From positions 186,001 to 250,000 of the forward strand of contig NZ_JABBNT010000005.1 in NCBI RefSeq assembly GCF_012926505.1: 64,000 nt of DNA. The letters run 5' to 3'. The translations under genes were made by a program, and so were the position numbers. The notes beneath the pieces were generated by a model, which was not told where the DNA came from, made no database searches, and saw only the letters and a program-made list of their open reading frames with translations. The stretch comes from Pacificispira spongiicola (GTDB lineage Bacteria > Pseudomonadota > Alphaproteobacteria > UBA8366 > Aestuariispiraceae). Below are positions 9,909-18,636 of the stretch, piece after piece; position 1 is the stretch's first letter, and each line of letters begins with the position of its first letter.

Positions 9909-10860
9909 GGCCGCTTCCCTCCTTCCCGACATTTCGGACATAGAAGATGAGCGCGATCATCACGATGAACAGCAGCGTAATCGACAGCGCCGCACCCAGC
10001 GGCCAGTTCCGGCCCGCGCCGAACTGCATCTCGATGAAATTGCCCATCATCATATTGCGACCGCCGCCCAGAAGACGCGGCGTGACATAGGCCCCCAAGG
10101 ACGGGATGAAGACCAGGATCGATCCGGCAATCACCCCGGGCTTGACCAGAGGCAGGATGACCCGGCGTAAGACTTGAAGACGCGAGGCGTAGAGATCGTA
10201 GCCCGCTTCCACCAACCGGAAATCCAGACGTTCCATCGACGCATAGAGCGGCAGAACCATCAACGGCAGATAGACATAGGTCATTCCGACCAGGGTCGCC
10301 CCATCGGTAAACAGCATCTGGATCGGGGTATCGATCAAACCGGCCTTCAACAGCACCGTATTGATCAGGCCTTCGTTTCGGATCAATTCCATGATCGCAA
10401 AGGTGCGGATCAGAAGGTTCGTCCAAAACGGGATCGTCACGAGAAACAGCCACATCGGACGGCTGCGCGGCGACCGGGTCGCGATGAAATAGGCGGTCGG
10501 AAACCCGAAAACCAGGGTCGTGGCCGTTGTCATCAACGACAGGCTGATCGACCGCCAGAAGATCGACAGATGCGCATCCGCCATGGTGACGATGGTTTCG
10601 TCGAAGATATCCCGTGTGAACAGGACCTGAAACCAGGCGTCGGTCGAAAAATCCCAGACCACGCCGACATAATCGCCGGGCGTCAGGAAGCTGTAGACAA
10701 CCATGATCAGCAGCGGACCGCTGGCGGCGAAGGCAAGCCAAACCAACGCAGGCAAGGAAAGCAGCCAATTCACCCGCACACGGCGGCGTTCGGCCTCCGC
10801 TTCGGTGAAGCCGCCCGCTGATTTTCCGGTGGTCGTCTGGCTCATTTGCGTATTAGCCAT
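9901..10860 (-). CDS. Polyamine ABC transporter permease (PotB/PotH type)
   Basis: This is the second inner-membrane subunit, 319 residues. After a hydrophilic N-terminus of about 30 residues come roughly six transmembrane helices, with LVEAGYDLYASRLQVLRRVI as the EAA loop and SLGAYVTPRLLGG, a stretch typical of PotB/PotH proteins. It starts nine bases after the ATPase gene stops and overlaps the next permease gene. The pair of different permeases is the rule for polyamine importers. Confidence 0.92.
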   Translation of the reverse strand: MANTQMSQTTTGKSAGGFTEAEAERRRVRVNWLLSLPALVWLAFAASGPLLIMVVYSFLTPGDYVGVVWDFSTDAWFQVLFTRDIFDETIVTMADAHLSIFWRSISLSLMTTATTLVFGFPTAYFIATRSPRSRPMWLFLVTIPFWTNLLIRTFAIMELIRNEGLINTVLLKAGLIDTPIQMLFTDGATLVGMTYVYLPLMVLPLYASMERLDFRLVEAGYDLYASRLQVLRRVILPLVKPGVIAGSILVFIPSLGAYVTPRLLGGGRNMMMGNFIEMQFGAGRNWPLGAALSITLLFIVMIALIFYVRNVGKEGSGHG

Positions 10861-10869
10861 GACGTGCCC

Positions 10870-11979
10870 CTAGTCCTTCAGAACTTGAACCGCCGACGCA
10901 GCGATCGCGACCTGGACCGCCTGCCCCTGCGCCGGCAGGAACCCGCCCCGGTCGTCGTTCTGGACCCGCGCGATGAACGCTTCGTCCGACGAAAGTTTCA
11001 GGTGGTAGTGCGTGTCGGTCCCGACATAGACGATGGTTTCGACCGTCGCGGGCAAGGATACTTCGGACGCACCGGCCTCCCCATCCTTCAGGAACCGCGC
11101 CCGTTCCGGCCGGACGACGACGGTAACATCGCCGCTGGACGCCACACCTTCTGGCAATATCGCCTGAACCGTCGCCCCGGCGGTCAGCGACAGCGTCGCA
11201 CGGCCATCGGATACGGATTCGATTCTCGCATTCATGAAATTGGATTCACCGATGAAATCCGCGACGAACCGATCCGCCGGATGATCGTAGATATCGCGCG
11301 GACCGCCGACCTGCAGGATGTTTCCATCGCACATGACCGCAATCCGGTCCGACATGGTCAGGGCTTCTTCCTGATCGTGGGTCACGAAGACGAAGGTAAT
11401 GCCCGTTTCGTGTTGCAGCCGCTTCAGTTCAAGCTGCATTTCCTTACGCAGTTTGTAATCGAGCGCGGAAAGCGGTTCGTCGAGCAGCAGGACCTTCGGC
11501 TGCGGCGCCAAGGCGCGCGCTAAAGCGACACGTTGCTGCTGTCCCCCGGAAATCTGACTGGTCTTACGATCCCGCAACGCTTCCATGCGCACCAGTCGCA
11601 ACATGCGTTCGACGGTATCCGACACCTCCGCCTTGGGTCGGCCCAGCATCTCCAAGCCGAAGGCGATGTTCTGCCCGACGGTCAGATGCGGGAACAACGC
11701 ATAGTTCTGGAAAACCGTGTTGATCGGCCGCTTGTTCGGCGGCAAACCGGCGATATCGATACCGCTGAGGAAAATCTGTCCCGCGGTCGGTTGCTCGAAC
11801 CCCGCCAGTAGGCGCAGTAGCGTTGTCTTTCCGCACCCCGACGGCCCGAGAAGCGTAAAGAATTCATTCTGTCTAATGGAAACGGAGACGTCGTCCAAAG
11901 CGCGCACTTCGCTTGCGCCCTGCCCGAAAACCTTAGATACGCCCACCACTTCCACCGCGTTTTCCGCGGATTGTTTCAT
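10870..11979 (-). CDS. Polyamine ABC transporter ATP-binding protein (PotA/PotG type)
   Basis: This 369-residue ATPase energises the importer. It carries Walker [15 protein letters not shown] (about residues 44-57), Q-loop [13 protein letters not shown], signature [14 protein letters not shown], Walker [13 protein letters not shown] and switch His [10 protein letters not shown], then a TOBE-type C-terminal domain (about residues 285-369) with [11 protein letters not shown], which is typical of PotA/PotG. It is the first gene of the four-gene operon; the promoter region in front holds a duplicated GTGATCAC element. Confidence 0.94.
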   Translation of the reverse strand: MKQSAENAVEVVGVSKVFGQGASEVRALDDVSVSIRQNEFFTLLGPSGCGKTTLLRLLAGFEQPTAGQIFLSGIDIAGLPPNKRPINTVFQNYALFPHLTVGQNIAFGLEMLGRPKAEVSDTVERMLRLVRMEALRDRKTSQISGGQQQRVALARALAPQPKVLLLDEPLSALDYKLRKEMQLELKRLQHETGITFVFVTHDQEEALTMSDRIAVMCDGNILQVGGPRDIYDHPADRFVADFIGESNFMNARIESVSDGRATLSLTAGATVQAILPEGVASSGDVTVVVRPERARFLKDGEAGASEVSLPATVETIVYVGTDTHYHLKLSSDEAFIARVQNDDRGGFLPAQGQAVQVAIAASAVQVLKD

Positions 11980-12327
11980 GGATCACCTTTTTGTTTGCCC
12001 CTCGATCGCACACACTCTCCCGAAGTTGCGACGCCCAAAATCGTCCCTGTTCTTTTCGTTTTTCAGGCACGCTTATTAGGTCGGAAACGTGATCACATTT
12101 CAATGAAAAAAAGTGATCACATTTAAACCGAGCCCGTCGGAACGAACCGCAACCCTATACAAAGCTAACACGAATTGCGGATACACGCCGCCGGAATAGT
12201 ACGATCAGAGAAGAGACTGCTAGGGCAAGCAATCAAAGGTTTTTCAGCATCGGGGCCCATCCGTCGCCGCGCAGCAGGTGCTTTTGCTGCGATCCTATAT
12301 CAAGCTGCTGTTCTCGCTGCGCCGCGG
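11980..12327. other. Intergenic region: promoter area of the polyamine operon
   Basis: These 348 bases separate the start of the ATPase gene from the end of the MFS gene. The half next to the ATPase is AT-richer and holds the duplicated GTGATCAC element. I see no convincing gene, RNA or terminator in the remainder; a frame reading rightward at 12175 runs into the MFS gene as an antisense frame and has no ribosome site. Confidence 0.6.
12089..12124. promoter_or_regulatory. Duplicated palindromic operator GTGATCAC-ATTT upstream of the polyamine operon
   Basis: The 12-mer GTGATCACATTT occurs at 12089-12100 and again at 12113-12124, a 24-base period. The core GTGATCAC is a perfect palindrome. 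The pair lies 110-145 bases before the operon's first ATG. A repressor dimer binding each copy is the simple explanation; the cognate regulator is not in the window. Confidence 0.6.
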
Positions 12328-13575
12328 CTACCGGCGGCCGTCAGCCAAATGCACGGCATCGGGGTGCCGACGTAACTTCGCCATCGCCCAAATTCCGAAC
12401 AACGGACCTGGCGCGAGGATGACGAACGACCATTCCCAGCCGACCAAATTCGCGAACCAGGGAATCACGTGAATGGCGGCCAAGGTCAGCAGAAACCCCG
12501 CGGAGGTCTGAATCGTGATGCTGGTACCCACCAGATTGGCGGGCGCCAATTCGCTGATGGCCGCTGAGAACTGAGCGGAATCCGCGATCACGAAAATTCC
12601 CCAGACGAGGCACAGCGTTACCATCGCCGCAATCGGCGCGTCATAGGTGATTCCGACCAACAGCGAACAAGCCGCACTGACCGACATCGCGACGATCGTT
12701 GTGGCGGTTCTGCCCCAACGGTCGGCGATCCAACCGGCCCCGGCCGCCCCCGCTGCCCCGATGGCCAATACCCAAAAATGGGTAAAGGCGGCCCAGAAGG
12801 GCGCATCCTCAATACCTCTATCCCGATAGCTGGACAGTAAGAACAAGCCAATCCACGCCCACATGGCATAGAGTTCCCACATATGCCCCAGATAACCGAA
12901 ATTGGCGTAACGCATGGCGGGGCGACGGAATCCTTCGAACGCAAGGCCGATACGGAACGGCGGGGCCTTCGCGGTTTCCCCGCCCAACGACACGAACCCG
13001 ATCAATACGGCGGCCAACAGGGCGGATAGGCTGGAGCAGGCGATGGGAATACGCCAATCGACCGCCCCCAAACTGTTGAACAGATGCGGGAACGCCGATC
13101 CCAAGGTCAGGGCGGCGACCAACACCCCGACCAGAAGCCCGCGGTCACCCCGCGCCCAGGTCGTCACGATCTTCACGCCGACCGGATAAATACCGGCCAT
13201 GCAAATCCCGGTCAGGAAGCGCATGGCAAGGACGACAGGTCCCGTAGGATCCAGAAACAGGATGATGCCATTCGCGGTTCCGGCGATAACGGCACTTGCC
13301 GCAAAGAAGCGACGGGGCTCCAAACGGTCTGCAAGTCCAAGAATGGCGCTGCCCAATGTACCGACGACGAACCCAACCTGAACAAGGCTGGTGAAAAGCG
13401 ACGCATGGGCCGGTTCGATACCGTAATCCCGAATCAGGGACGGCACGACCGCCGTGGCGGAAAACCACAAGGTCATGGCCAGCACTTCCGCAACCGCGAG
13501 AAGCGCGACGAACCGTCCCTTCCCCGGTAGGACCGTTTCAGTGCCCGCCGCCATGCATCCCACCAGTTTTTTCAT
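12328..13575 (-). CDS. MFS transporter
   Basis: This major facilitator superfamily protein of 415 residues has about 12 hydrophobic helices. Family marks include the loop between helices 2 and 3 (LGLADRLEPRRFF) and its C-half counterpart GWIADRWGRTATT. The VVPSLIRDYGI segment after helix 1 and the overall pattern suggest an uptake-type carrier, but no substrate can be assigned. Two starts are possible, ATG at 13575 and ATG at 13554; the second has a GGTGGGA stretch upstream and may be the real one. It is monocistronic, and no pathway genes flank it. Confidence 0.85.
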   Translation of the reverse strand: MKKLVGCMAAGTETVLPGKGRFVALLAVAEVLAMTLWFSATAVVPSLIRDYGIEPAHASLFTSLVQVGFVVGTLGSAILGLADRLEPRRFFAASAVIAGTANGIILFLDPTGPVVLAMRFLTGICMAGIYPVGVKIVTTWARGDRGLLVGVLVAALTLGSAFPHLFNSLGAVDWRIPIACSSLSALLAAVLIGFVSLGGETAKAPPFRIGLAFEGFRRPAMRYANFGYLGHMWELYAMWAWIGLFLLSSYRDRGIEDAPFWAAFTHFWVLAIGAAGAAGAGWIADRWGRTATTIVAMSVSAACSLLVGITYDAPIAAMVTLCLVWGIFVIADSAQFSAAISELAPANLVGTSITIQTSAGFLLTLAAIHVIPWFANLVGWEWSFVILAPGPLFGIWAMAKLRRHPDAVHLADGRR

Positions 13576-13635
13576 TCATCGCATGTTTTGCCCGCCGCCT
13601 GCGGCAAGACAAGGGAAAATAGATCGGAACGGCAT

Positions 13636-13725
13636 ATGAACGACCGCAATCGCAAATTGTTGAACCGATCGCACCCGGAAGAGCTTTTGTCGCTGTACCC
13701 GTTCGAAGAGATGCTGCTGCCCTGA
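13636..13725 (+). CDS. Possible 29-residue small protein
   Basis: An ATG frame encodes MNDRNRKLLNRSHPEELLSL followed by YPFEEMLLP. Third codon positions are GC-rich like those of neighbouring genes, and a weak GGAACGG lies upstream. It sits between the divergent MFS and SDR genes. No family is recognised and the frame is short enough to be chance. Confidence 0.25.
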   Translation: MNDRNRKLLNRSHPEELLSLYPFEEMLLP

Positions 13726-13818
13726 AGACAGTTTGTTCGGTGTAAAATTCGGTCTTGGCATTGAAACCGTCGGTCCTACATGTCTCTCTTCCTAGGAGTA
13801 ACGAAGGGAGCGACCGGC

Positions 13819-14595
13819 ATGGACCAGATCAGCGGCAAGACAGTTATCATTTCGGGCGCAAGTCGCGGCATCGGCGCGGCGACTGCAATGCTGATGGCGG
13901 AGCGCGGTGCGCATATCGTTCTGGCGGCTCGGTCGGCCGACGCCATCGCTGCCATCGCCAACGATTTGACCGACGCGGGATACAGCGCCCTCGCCGTCCC
14001 CTGCGACGTGTCCGATTATGCCAGCGTCAAGGCGCTGGTCGACAAGACATTGGATGCCTTTGGACGCATCGATGTGCTGGTCAACAATGCGGGCGTCATC
14101 GACCCTATTGCGCGTATCGACGAAAGCGACCCCGACGGCTGGTCCCGCGTGGTCGATATCAACCTGAAAGGCGTCTTTTACGCCGTCCGTGCCGCCCTAC
14201 CCGCCATGCTGTCCCAGGGATCGGGCGTCATCATCAATATCAGTTCCGGCGCCGCCACCGGCGCGATGGAAGGATGGAGCCATTATTGCGCGACAAAGGC
14301 GGGGGTACTGTCCCTGACCAAATGCTTGCATAAGGAATATGCCGATAAAGGAATCCGCGCGGCAGGCCTTAGTCCCGGTACGGTCGCAACGGACATGCAG
14401 GTTAAGATCAAGGAGTCCGGGATCAATCCGGTCAGCCAGATGGATTTCAGCGACCATATTCCGCCGGAATGGGTCGCAAAGGCCATCGCGTGGTTGAGCA
14501 CCGAGGACGCCGCCGATATTGCCGGTATCGACTTCACATTGAAAACGAACGAGGAGCGCGCCCGGATCGGCTTACCCCCGGTCGGCTCCCGATAA
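13819..14595 (+). CDS. Short-chain dehydrogenase/reductase (SDR)
   Basis: This is a 258-residue classical SDR oxidoreductase. It has the cofactor loop TVIISGASRGIGAA at the N-terminus, the NNAG motif (VLVNNAGVIDPI), catalytic Ser in INISSGAATG and the YxxxK pair in HYCATKAG. An Arg after the second beta strand (AARSADAI) suggests NADP(H). The ATG at 13819 has GGGAG at proper distance; upstream in-frame starts precede any family similarity. The substrate is unknown and no co-operonic gene follows. Confidence 0.9.
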   Translation: MDQISGKTVIISGASRGIGAATAMLMAERGAHIVLAARSADAIAAIANDLTDAGYSALAVPCDVSDYASVKALVDKTLDAFGRIDVLVNNAGVIDPIARIDESDPDGWSRVVDINLKGVFYAVRAALPAMLSQGSGVIINISSGAATGAMEGWSHYCATKAGVLSLTKCLHKEYADKGIRAAGLSPGTVATDMQVKIKESGINPVSQMDFSDHIPPEWVAKAIAWLSTEDAADIAGIDFTLKTNEERARIGLPPVGSR

Positions 14596-14641
14596 TCCTC
14601 GGCCCCAAATAATCCGTCTGCACCCCGCTCCAAATACGAAA

Positions 14642-14670
14642 AAGCGACCCTCCCATAGGAAAGGCCGCTT
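14642..14670 (-). terminator. Terminator downstream of the 59-residue small gene
   Basis: On the minus strand AAGCGGCC pairs with GGTCGCTT (one G-U) across a 13-base loop and is followed by a run of T. Its place, 60 bases past the small frame, supports that frame as a transcribed gene. Confidence 0.65.
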
Positions 14671-14730
14671 CGGGCGTCAGAGTACGCGTGTCGGGGTTGC
14701 GGTTCGGTGACCGGCCCCTTGATGATCGTG

Positions 14731-14910
14731 TCAGATCACGCGAATGCTCGACGGGGAGTCATACATCTCGGTAATCAGGTGGGTCGCATGGTCAATCATC
14801 GTGCGCCCCTCCGTGCCATTGATAGTAAAGCAGTCTACGCCCGATGAGGCGGAATGCGTAACGAAGTGGTGTAGTCCAAAACGAACAAGAAACGCGGTTT
14901 CAATAGACAT
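14731..14910 (-). CDS. Hypothetical 59-residue protein
   Basis: An ATG frame of 60 codons with no recognised family. The product starts MSIETAFLVRFGLHHFVTHS and ends MYDSPSSIRVI; it is soluble-looking, His-rich and has a single Cys. The second half has alphaproteobacterial codon use, while the first half is more AT-rich. There is no strong ribosome site, only AAAGGG about 18 bases upstream. Support for a real gene comes from the terminator-like hairpin just downstream in the same direction. Confidence 0.45.
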   Translation of the reverse strand: MSIETAFLVRFGLHHFVTHSASSGVDCFTINGTEGRTMIDHATHLITEMYDSPSSIRVI

Positions 14911-14976
14911 AATTATCTAACCGAATACCCTTTCTGAATGAGTTGCCAAATTCGGCAAAATTGATCGAAACGAAAG

Positions 14977-15000
14977 CGGGAAGCGCCGAAACGCTTCCCG
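14977..15000 (-). terminator. Terminator of the cold-shock gene
   Basis: A perfect 9-base stem CGGGAAGCG with a six-base loop stands 23 bases after the cold-shock stop codon and is followed on the minus strand by CTTTCGTTTCG. Confidence 0.8.
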
Positions 15001-15023
15001 TCTCGAATCCGCTTGAACGGAAA

Positions 15024-15233
15024 TTAGTCGGCGATCGACAGATTTTCCGCCGAGGCCTTCCCGTCGCGACCCGGTGTCAGGTCGAACGAGACGCGCTGGC
15101 CTTCGGCCAAGCTGGAGAGGCCGGCGCGCTCAACCGCGCTGATATGCACGAAAGCGTCTTTGGAGCCGTCTTCCGGCTGAATGAAGCCGAAGCCTTTGGT
15201 TGCGTTGAACCACTTAACAGTACCGGTAGCCAT
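15024..15233 (-). CDS. Cold-shock domain protein
   Basis: This is a 69-residue single cold-shock domain, an RNA/ssDNA chaperone. RNP1 is KGFGFIQP and RNP2 is DAFVHIS, with the N-terminal [10 protein letters not shown] and the aromatic patch intact. Size and sequence match the CspA family. The region upstream is long and AT-rich, as expected for genes with long cold-sensitive leaders, though no leader structure can be proven here. It has its own terminator. Confidence 0.96.
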   Translation of the reverse strand: MATGTVKWFNATKGFGFIQPEDGSKDAFVHISAVERAGLSSLAEGQRVSFDLTPGRDGKASAENLSIAD

Positions 15234-15571
15234 GATAGATTCCTTTCACGACAAAGTGTGCGGACCGTCGCCGCATGCGACAGACCTTTTTTAACGCTCG
15301 AATTGTCGGAGAGAGACCTAGCCATCCGCCTAAGCGGGAAATAGTAGTACTGCAGCGACTTCTAACGTAACGCTAATATAAGCGCCTTTTTAAAAATTAC
15401 CAATGAAATAATGCAAAATATTTTCCGCCATAATATTTTGAGCGCCGGATAATAGTTTTTACATCTCTCCAACCATCGAATTATTTTAAGCGTCCGTTCA
15501 AATTAATCATAGAGCCCCAAGAGAATTTCACCGTAAACTCCGGACCGTAATCCCCATTGTTTGAGGCTCCC
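15234..15571. other. AT-rich divergent promoter region
   Basis: These 338 bases lie between the divergent cold-shock and flavoprotein genes and are clearly more AT-rich than the surroundings. They hold a perfect inverted repeat at 15414-15440. No ORF with a ribosome site is seen. Part of it probably forms the long 5' leader of the cold-shock transcript. Confidence 0.6.
15414..15440. promoter_or_regulatory. Perfect inverted repeat, possible operator
   Basis: CAAAATATT at 15414-15422 and AATATTTTG at 15432-15440 are exact reverse complements with a nine-base spacer (18-base period, almost two helical turns). It is 132 bases before the flavoprotein start and 181 bases before the cold-shock start. 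Confidence 0.4.
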
Positions 15572-17560
15572 GTGCAATCGTCGCGCTATGACATTCTCTT
15601 CGAACCGATCACGCTTGGCCCCGTCACGGCGCCGAACCGGTTCTATCAGGTCCCGCACTGTACCGGCATGGGATGGCACAGACCGAAGACCCTGGCGGCC
15701 ATGCGCGGCATCAAGGCCGAAGGCGGTTGGGGCGTCGTCTGTACGGAATACTGTTCCGTCCATGAAAGCACGGATGACGGCTATTACCCCTATGCCCGAC
15801 TGTGGAATGACGAGGATATCCGCGCCAATGCCCTGATGACGGATGCCGTGCACGAGCATGGCGCGCTGGCGGGGGTCGAGTTGTGCATCGGCGGGAACTA
15901 CGTCGCGAATACCGATAGTCGCGTGCCGACTTTGGGGATGATCAGTCGACCGTCGACGAATGTCGATCTGCCCCACCCGTTCCAGTGCCGCCGTTTGGAT
16001 AAGGAGGATATCCGAAACGTCCGGAAATGGCAGCGGGACGCCGCGAAACGCGCGATCGAAGCCGGGTTCGATATCGTCTATGTCTATGCGACGCACGGTT
16101 ATCTACTCTCCGAATTCCTCAGCGCGACGATCAACACCCGAACCGACGAATATGGCGGGTCCTTGGAAAACCGCACACGGCTGGTCCGGGAACTGATCGC
16201 CGAAACACGCGACGCGATTGGGGATAAGGCCGCCCTCGCCGTCCGCTTCGCCGCGGACCTGTCCGATCCCGAAACCTATGACGCCTTCGCCATGATGGCG
16301 GACATGCCGGACCTTTGGGACCTGACGGTCCATGACTACGGCATCGAAATGGGCGCCTCCCGCTTCGTTAAAGAAAGCGCGCTGGAAAATAGCATCGCCA
16401 AGGCGAAATCGATGACGTCCAAACCGGTGGCTGCTGTCGGGCGTTTCACCTCCCCCGACACGATGGCGCGGGTCGTGCTCGGTGGCGTGCAGGATATGAT
16501 CGGGGCCGCCCGCCCGTCGATTGCAGATCCGTTCCTTCCGGTAAAGATCCGCGAGGGGCGACCGGAAGACATCCGCGAATGCATCGGCTGCAACATCTGT
16601 TACGCCCATAACTCCCTGGGCGTGCCGATTCGCTGCACCCAGAACCCGACCATGGGCGAGGAACACCGAAAAGGCTGGCATCCGGAACGGATCGCGACGG
16701 TTTCCAAGGCGGAACGCGTTCTCGTCGTCGGCGCAGGCCCGGCGGGGCTTGAGGCCGCACGGGCCCTGGGCCAACGCGGATACGACGTCATGCTGGCGGA
16801 AGCCAGCCGCGACCTCGGTGGACGGGTCACGCAAGAATCGAAGCTGCCGGGCCTGTCCGAATGGGCCCGCGTTCGTGACTGGCGCGTCGGCCAGATCGAA
16901 AAGATGACGAATGTGGAGATATTCCGCGAAAGCCGCCTAGGCGCGAGCGATGTTCTTTCGGTCGGTGCGGACCGTGTTCTTGTCGCGACCGGCGCGTCCT
17001 GGACGGTGGATGGGATCGGGCGGCACCGCGACACGCCCGTACCGAGGACCGACGATGCGACCGTGGTTTCCGCCGATACGGTGCTATCGGGCGGCGACCT
17101 GCCGGACGGGCCGGTCCTGATCCATGACGACGACCATTATTACCTCGCCGCCGTGCTGGCGCTGGCACTGCGGCAGCGGGGAATTGACGTCACCTACATG
17201 ACGCCCGGCGGCCGTCCGGCGAGTTGGACCCGCTACACCAACGAACAATGCGCCACGATCAAAAGCCTCGCCGATGCCGGGGTGACGGTCCTGACCAACC
17301 GGTTGATAGACCGTGTCGAACGCGATCACGTCGTCTCCCACTGCGTGCTGACCGGGACCGACATTCCCGTGGCGGCGGATTGGGTGATCCCCCTGACCCG
17401 CCGCGAAGCGCACGAAGCGCTGTTCCGAGACATCGAAGCGGCCATGACGACGAGCGGTCCCGGCGCCCCGAAATCGGTACAGCGTATCGGTGATTGCGAC
17501 GCGCCCGGCATCATCGCAACCGCCGTCTATAGCGGCTACAAGGCGGCGGTCGAACTTTAA
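15572..17560 (+). CDS. Trimethylamine-dehydrogenase-like iron-sulfur flavoprotein
   Basis: This 662-residue protein has the trimethylamine/dimethylamine/histamine dehydrogenase architecture. An N-terminal TIM barrel (about residues 1-350) contains NRFYQVPHCTGMG, whose Cys aligns with the Cys that binds FMN covalently in TMADH. A 4Fe-4S site follows (CIGCNIC, 11 residues, then Cys), and then an ADP/FAD-like domain with VLVVGAGPAGLEAARALG. Conserved YVYATHGYL retains the active-site Tyr and His. Two of the three aromatic-bowl residues of TMADH appear lost (Asn at the Trp355 position and a shortened loop at Trp264), so the substrate is probably another N-methylated amine. The GTG at 15572 was chosen: GAGG stands just before it and the product then aligns with the family start. 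No partner gene is adjacent. Confidence 0.9.
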   Translation: MQSSRYDILFEPITLGPVTAPNRFYQVPHCTGMGWHRPKTLAAMRGIKAEGGWGVVCTEYCSVHESTDDGYYPYARLWNDEDIRANALMTDAVHEHGALAGVELCIGGNYVANTDSRVPTLGMISRPSTNVDLPHPFQCRRLDKEDIRNVRKWQRDAAKRAIEAGFDIVYVYATHGYLLSEFLSATINTRTDEYGGSLENRTRLVRELIAETRDAIGDKAALAVRFAADLSDPETYDAFAMMADMPDLWDLTVHDYGIEMGASRFVKESALENSIAKAKSMTSKPVAAVGRFTSPDTMARVVLGGVQDMIGAARPSIADPFLPVKIREGRPEDIRECIGCNICYAHNSLGVPIRCTQNPTMGEEHRKGWHPERIATVSKAERVLVVGAGPAGLEAARALGQRGYDVMLAEASRDLGGRVTQESKLPGLSEWARVRDWRVGQIEKMTNVEIFRESRLGASDVLSVGADRVLVATGASWTVDGIGRHRDTPVPRTDDATVVSADTVLSGGDLPDGPVLIHDDDHYYLAAVLALALRQRGIDVTYMTPGGRPASWTRYTNEQCATIKSLADAGVTVLTNRLIDRVERDHVVSHCVLTGTDIPVAADWVIPLTRREAHEALFRDIEAAMTTSGPGAPKSVQRIGDCDAPGIIATAVYSGYKAAVEL

Positions 17561-18045
17561 TCCTGTTCGCGGCCGATCATCAGATAGACCGCCCAGTATT
17601 TCAGCAGATAGGTCTGCGATTCCGGCTGTACGATCATGCCCCCGAAGGGCCCGTCGCAGTCGAAATCGACCAAGGTCACATCGTAACCCGCCGCCGACGT
17701 TTCGATCAGACCGACCTCCGACCACGATCCGCCCGCCGTCCCGAAGCTTTCCCAATCGTCTTTCAGGGTTTCGTGCCGAACCGATGCGACATGGCACAGC
17801 TCGCTGGTCGGCAGCACGATATGATCCCCATGGACGGTCAGAAAATACCCGATGAAATCGCGCGCCTCGTCTTCTTCCCCGGACGAATAGATACCCGCCG
17901 CCGCGAAATCCTTTAGCTCGTAGATACCGGATAAGTCGGCGAGTTCTGGATAGGACGCTTCATGCGCCCGCACGCATACCAACGGTATGACCGCAGAAGT
18001 CAGGACTGCCACAAACGACAAGAGCAGGGAAAATCTACGAAGCAT
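17557..18045 (-). CDS. Secreted hypothetical protein
   Basis: The 162-residue product begins MLRRFSLLLSFVAVLTSAVI with a signal peptide cleaved near VRA-HE. The mature part is acidic, has a cysteine pair (ELCHVAS and DFDCDGPFGG), and is rich in short beta-like segments. I recognise no family. Its stop codon overlaps the stop of the flavoprotein gene by three bases in a convergent arrangement, and it is monocistronic. Confidence 0.7.
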   Translation of the reverse strand: MLRRFSLLLSFVAVLTSAVIPLVCVRAHEASYPELADLSGIYELKDFAAAGIYSSGEEDEARDFIGYFLTVHGDHIVLPTSELCHVASVRHETLKDDWESFGTAGGSWSEVGLIETSAAGYDVTLVDFDCDGPFGGMIVQPESQTYLLKYWAVYLMIGREQD

Positions 18046-18080
18046 GAGGCAATCCTATCTCTGTCGTCAGAATAAAAAAA

Positions 18081-18108
18081 CGCTGCCCCCGGATGGTCGG
18101 GAGCAGCG
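18081..18108. terminator. Terminator of the rplM-rpsI operon
   Basis: CGCTGCCCCC pairs with GGGAGCAGCG around a short loop with one mismatch. On the minus strand it is followed by seven T residues, directly after rpsI, so it is a strong terminator for the ribosomal operon. A TTTT run on the plus side gives weaker activity there. Confidence 0.9.
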
Positions 18109-18148
18109 CCTTTTGAAAGCATCCACCCAAAGGCGAAGACGAACCGTC

Positions 18149-18634
18149 TTAGCGCTTGGAGAACTGGAAGCTACGGCGGGCTTTCGCGCGGCCGTATTTC
18201 TTACGTTCGACCTGACGCGAGTCGCGGGTCAGGAAGCCGGCGGCCTTGAGCGCGCCGCGCAGGCCCGGCTCGAAGTTGACCAAGGCGCGGCTGATGCCGT
18301 GGCGCAGGGCGCCGGCCTGACCGGACAGGCCACCGCCGGTGACCGTGCACATCACGTCGAACTGATCGACGCGGTCGGCCTGTTCGAACGGCTGCTTCAA
18401 GATCATGCGCAGAACCGGACGGCCGAAATAGACTTCCTGGTCCTTGCCATTGATCACGACCTTGCCGGAACCCGGCTTGATCCAGACGCGGGCGACCGCG
18501 TTCTTACGACGACCGGTCGCATAGGCGCGGCCGAATTCGTCTTTCTTCGGTTCCGCCGGGGCGGCGGCTTCCGCAACGACGGCACCGGTGGCACCGCCCA
18601 GTTGGGACAGATCGGTGAGAGTTTGTTCGGCCAT
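18149..18634 (-). CDS. rpsI: 30S ribosomal protein S9
   Basis: S9 binds the 3' major domain of 16S rRNA and its C-terminal tail reaches the P-site tRNA. The 161-residue protein has an extra N-terminal extension of about 35 residues (Ala/Pro/Glu-rich) seen in alphaproteobacteria, then [37 protein letters not shown] and the conserved tail [17 protein letters not shown]. It starts two bases after rplM stops, the universal L13-S9 pairing. Confidence 0.98.
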   Translation of the reverse strand: MAEQTLTDLSQLGGATGAVVAEAAAPAEPKKDEFGRAYATGRRKNAVARVWIKPGSGKVVINGKDQEVYFGRPVLRMILKQPFEQADRVDQFDVMCTVTGGGLSGQAGALRHGISRALVNFEPGLRGALKAAGFLTRDSRQVERKKYGRAKARRSFQFSKR

Positions 18635-18636
18635 GA

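Larger units (their letters stand above)
14596..15023. other. Intergenic region with a small minus-strand frame and two terminators
   Basis: This stretch between the SDR and cold-shock genes contains a 59-residue minus-strand frame (14731-14910), a minus-strand terminator after it (14642-14670) and the cold-shock gene terminator (14977-15000). A further small hairpin, TTGCC-loop-GGCAA, lies at 14943-14957. Nothing else is recognisable. Confidence 0.7.
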
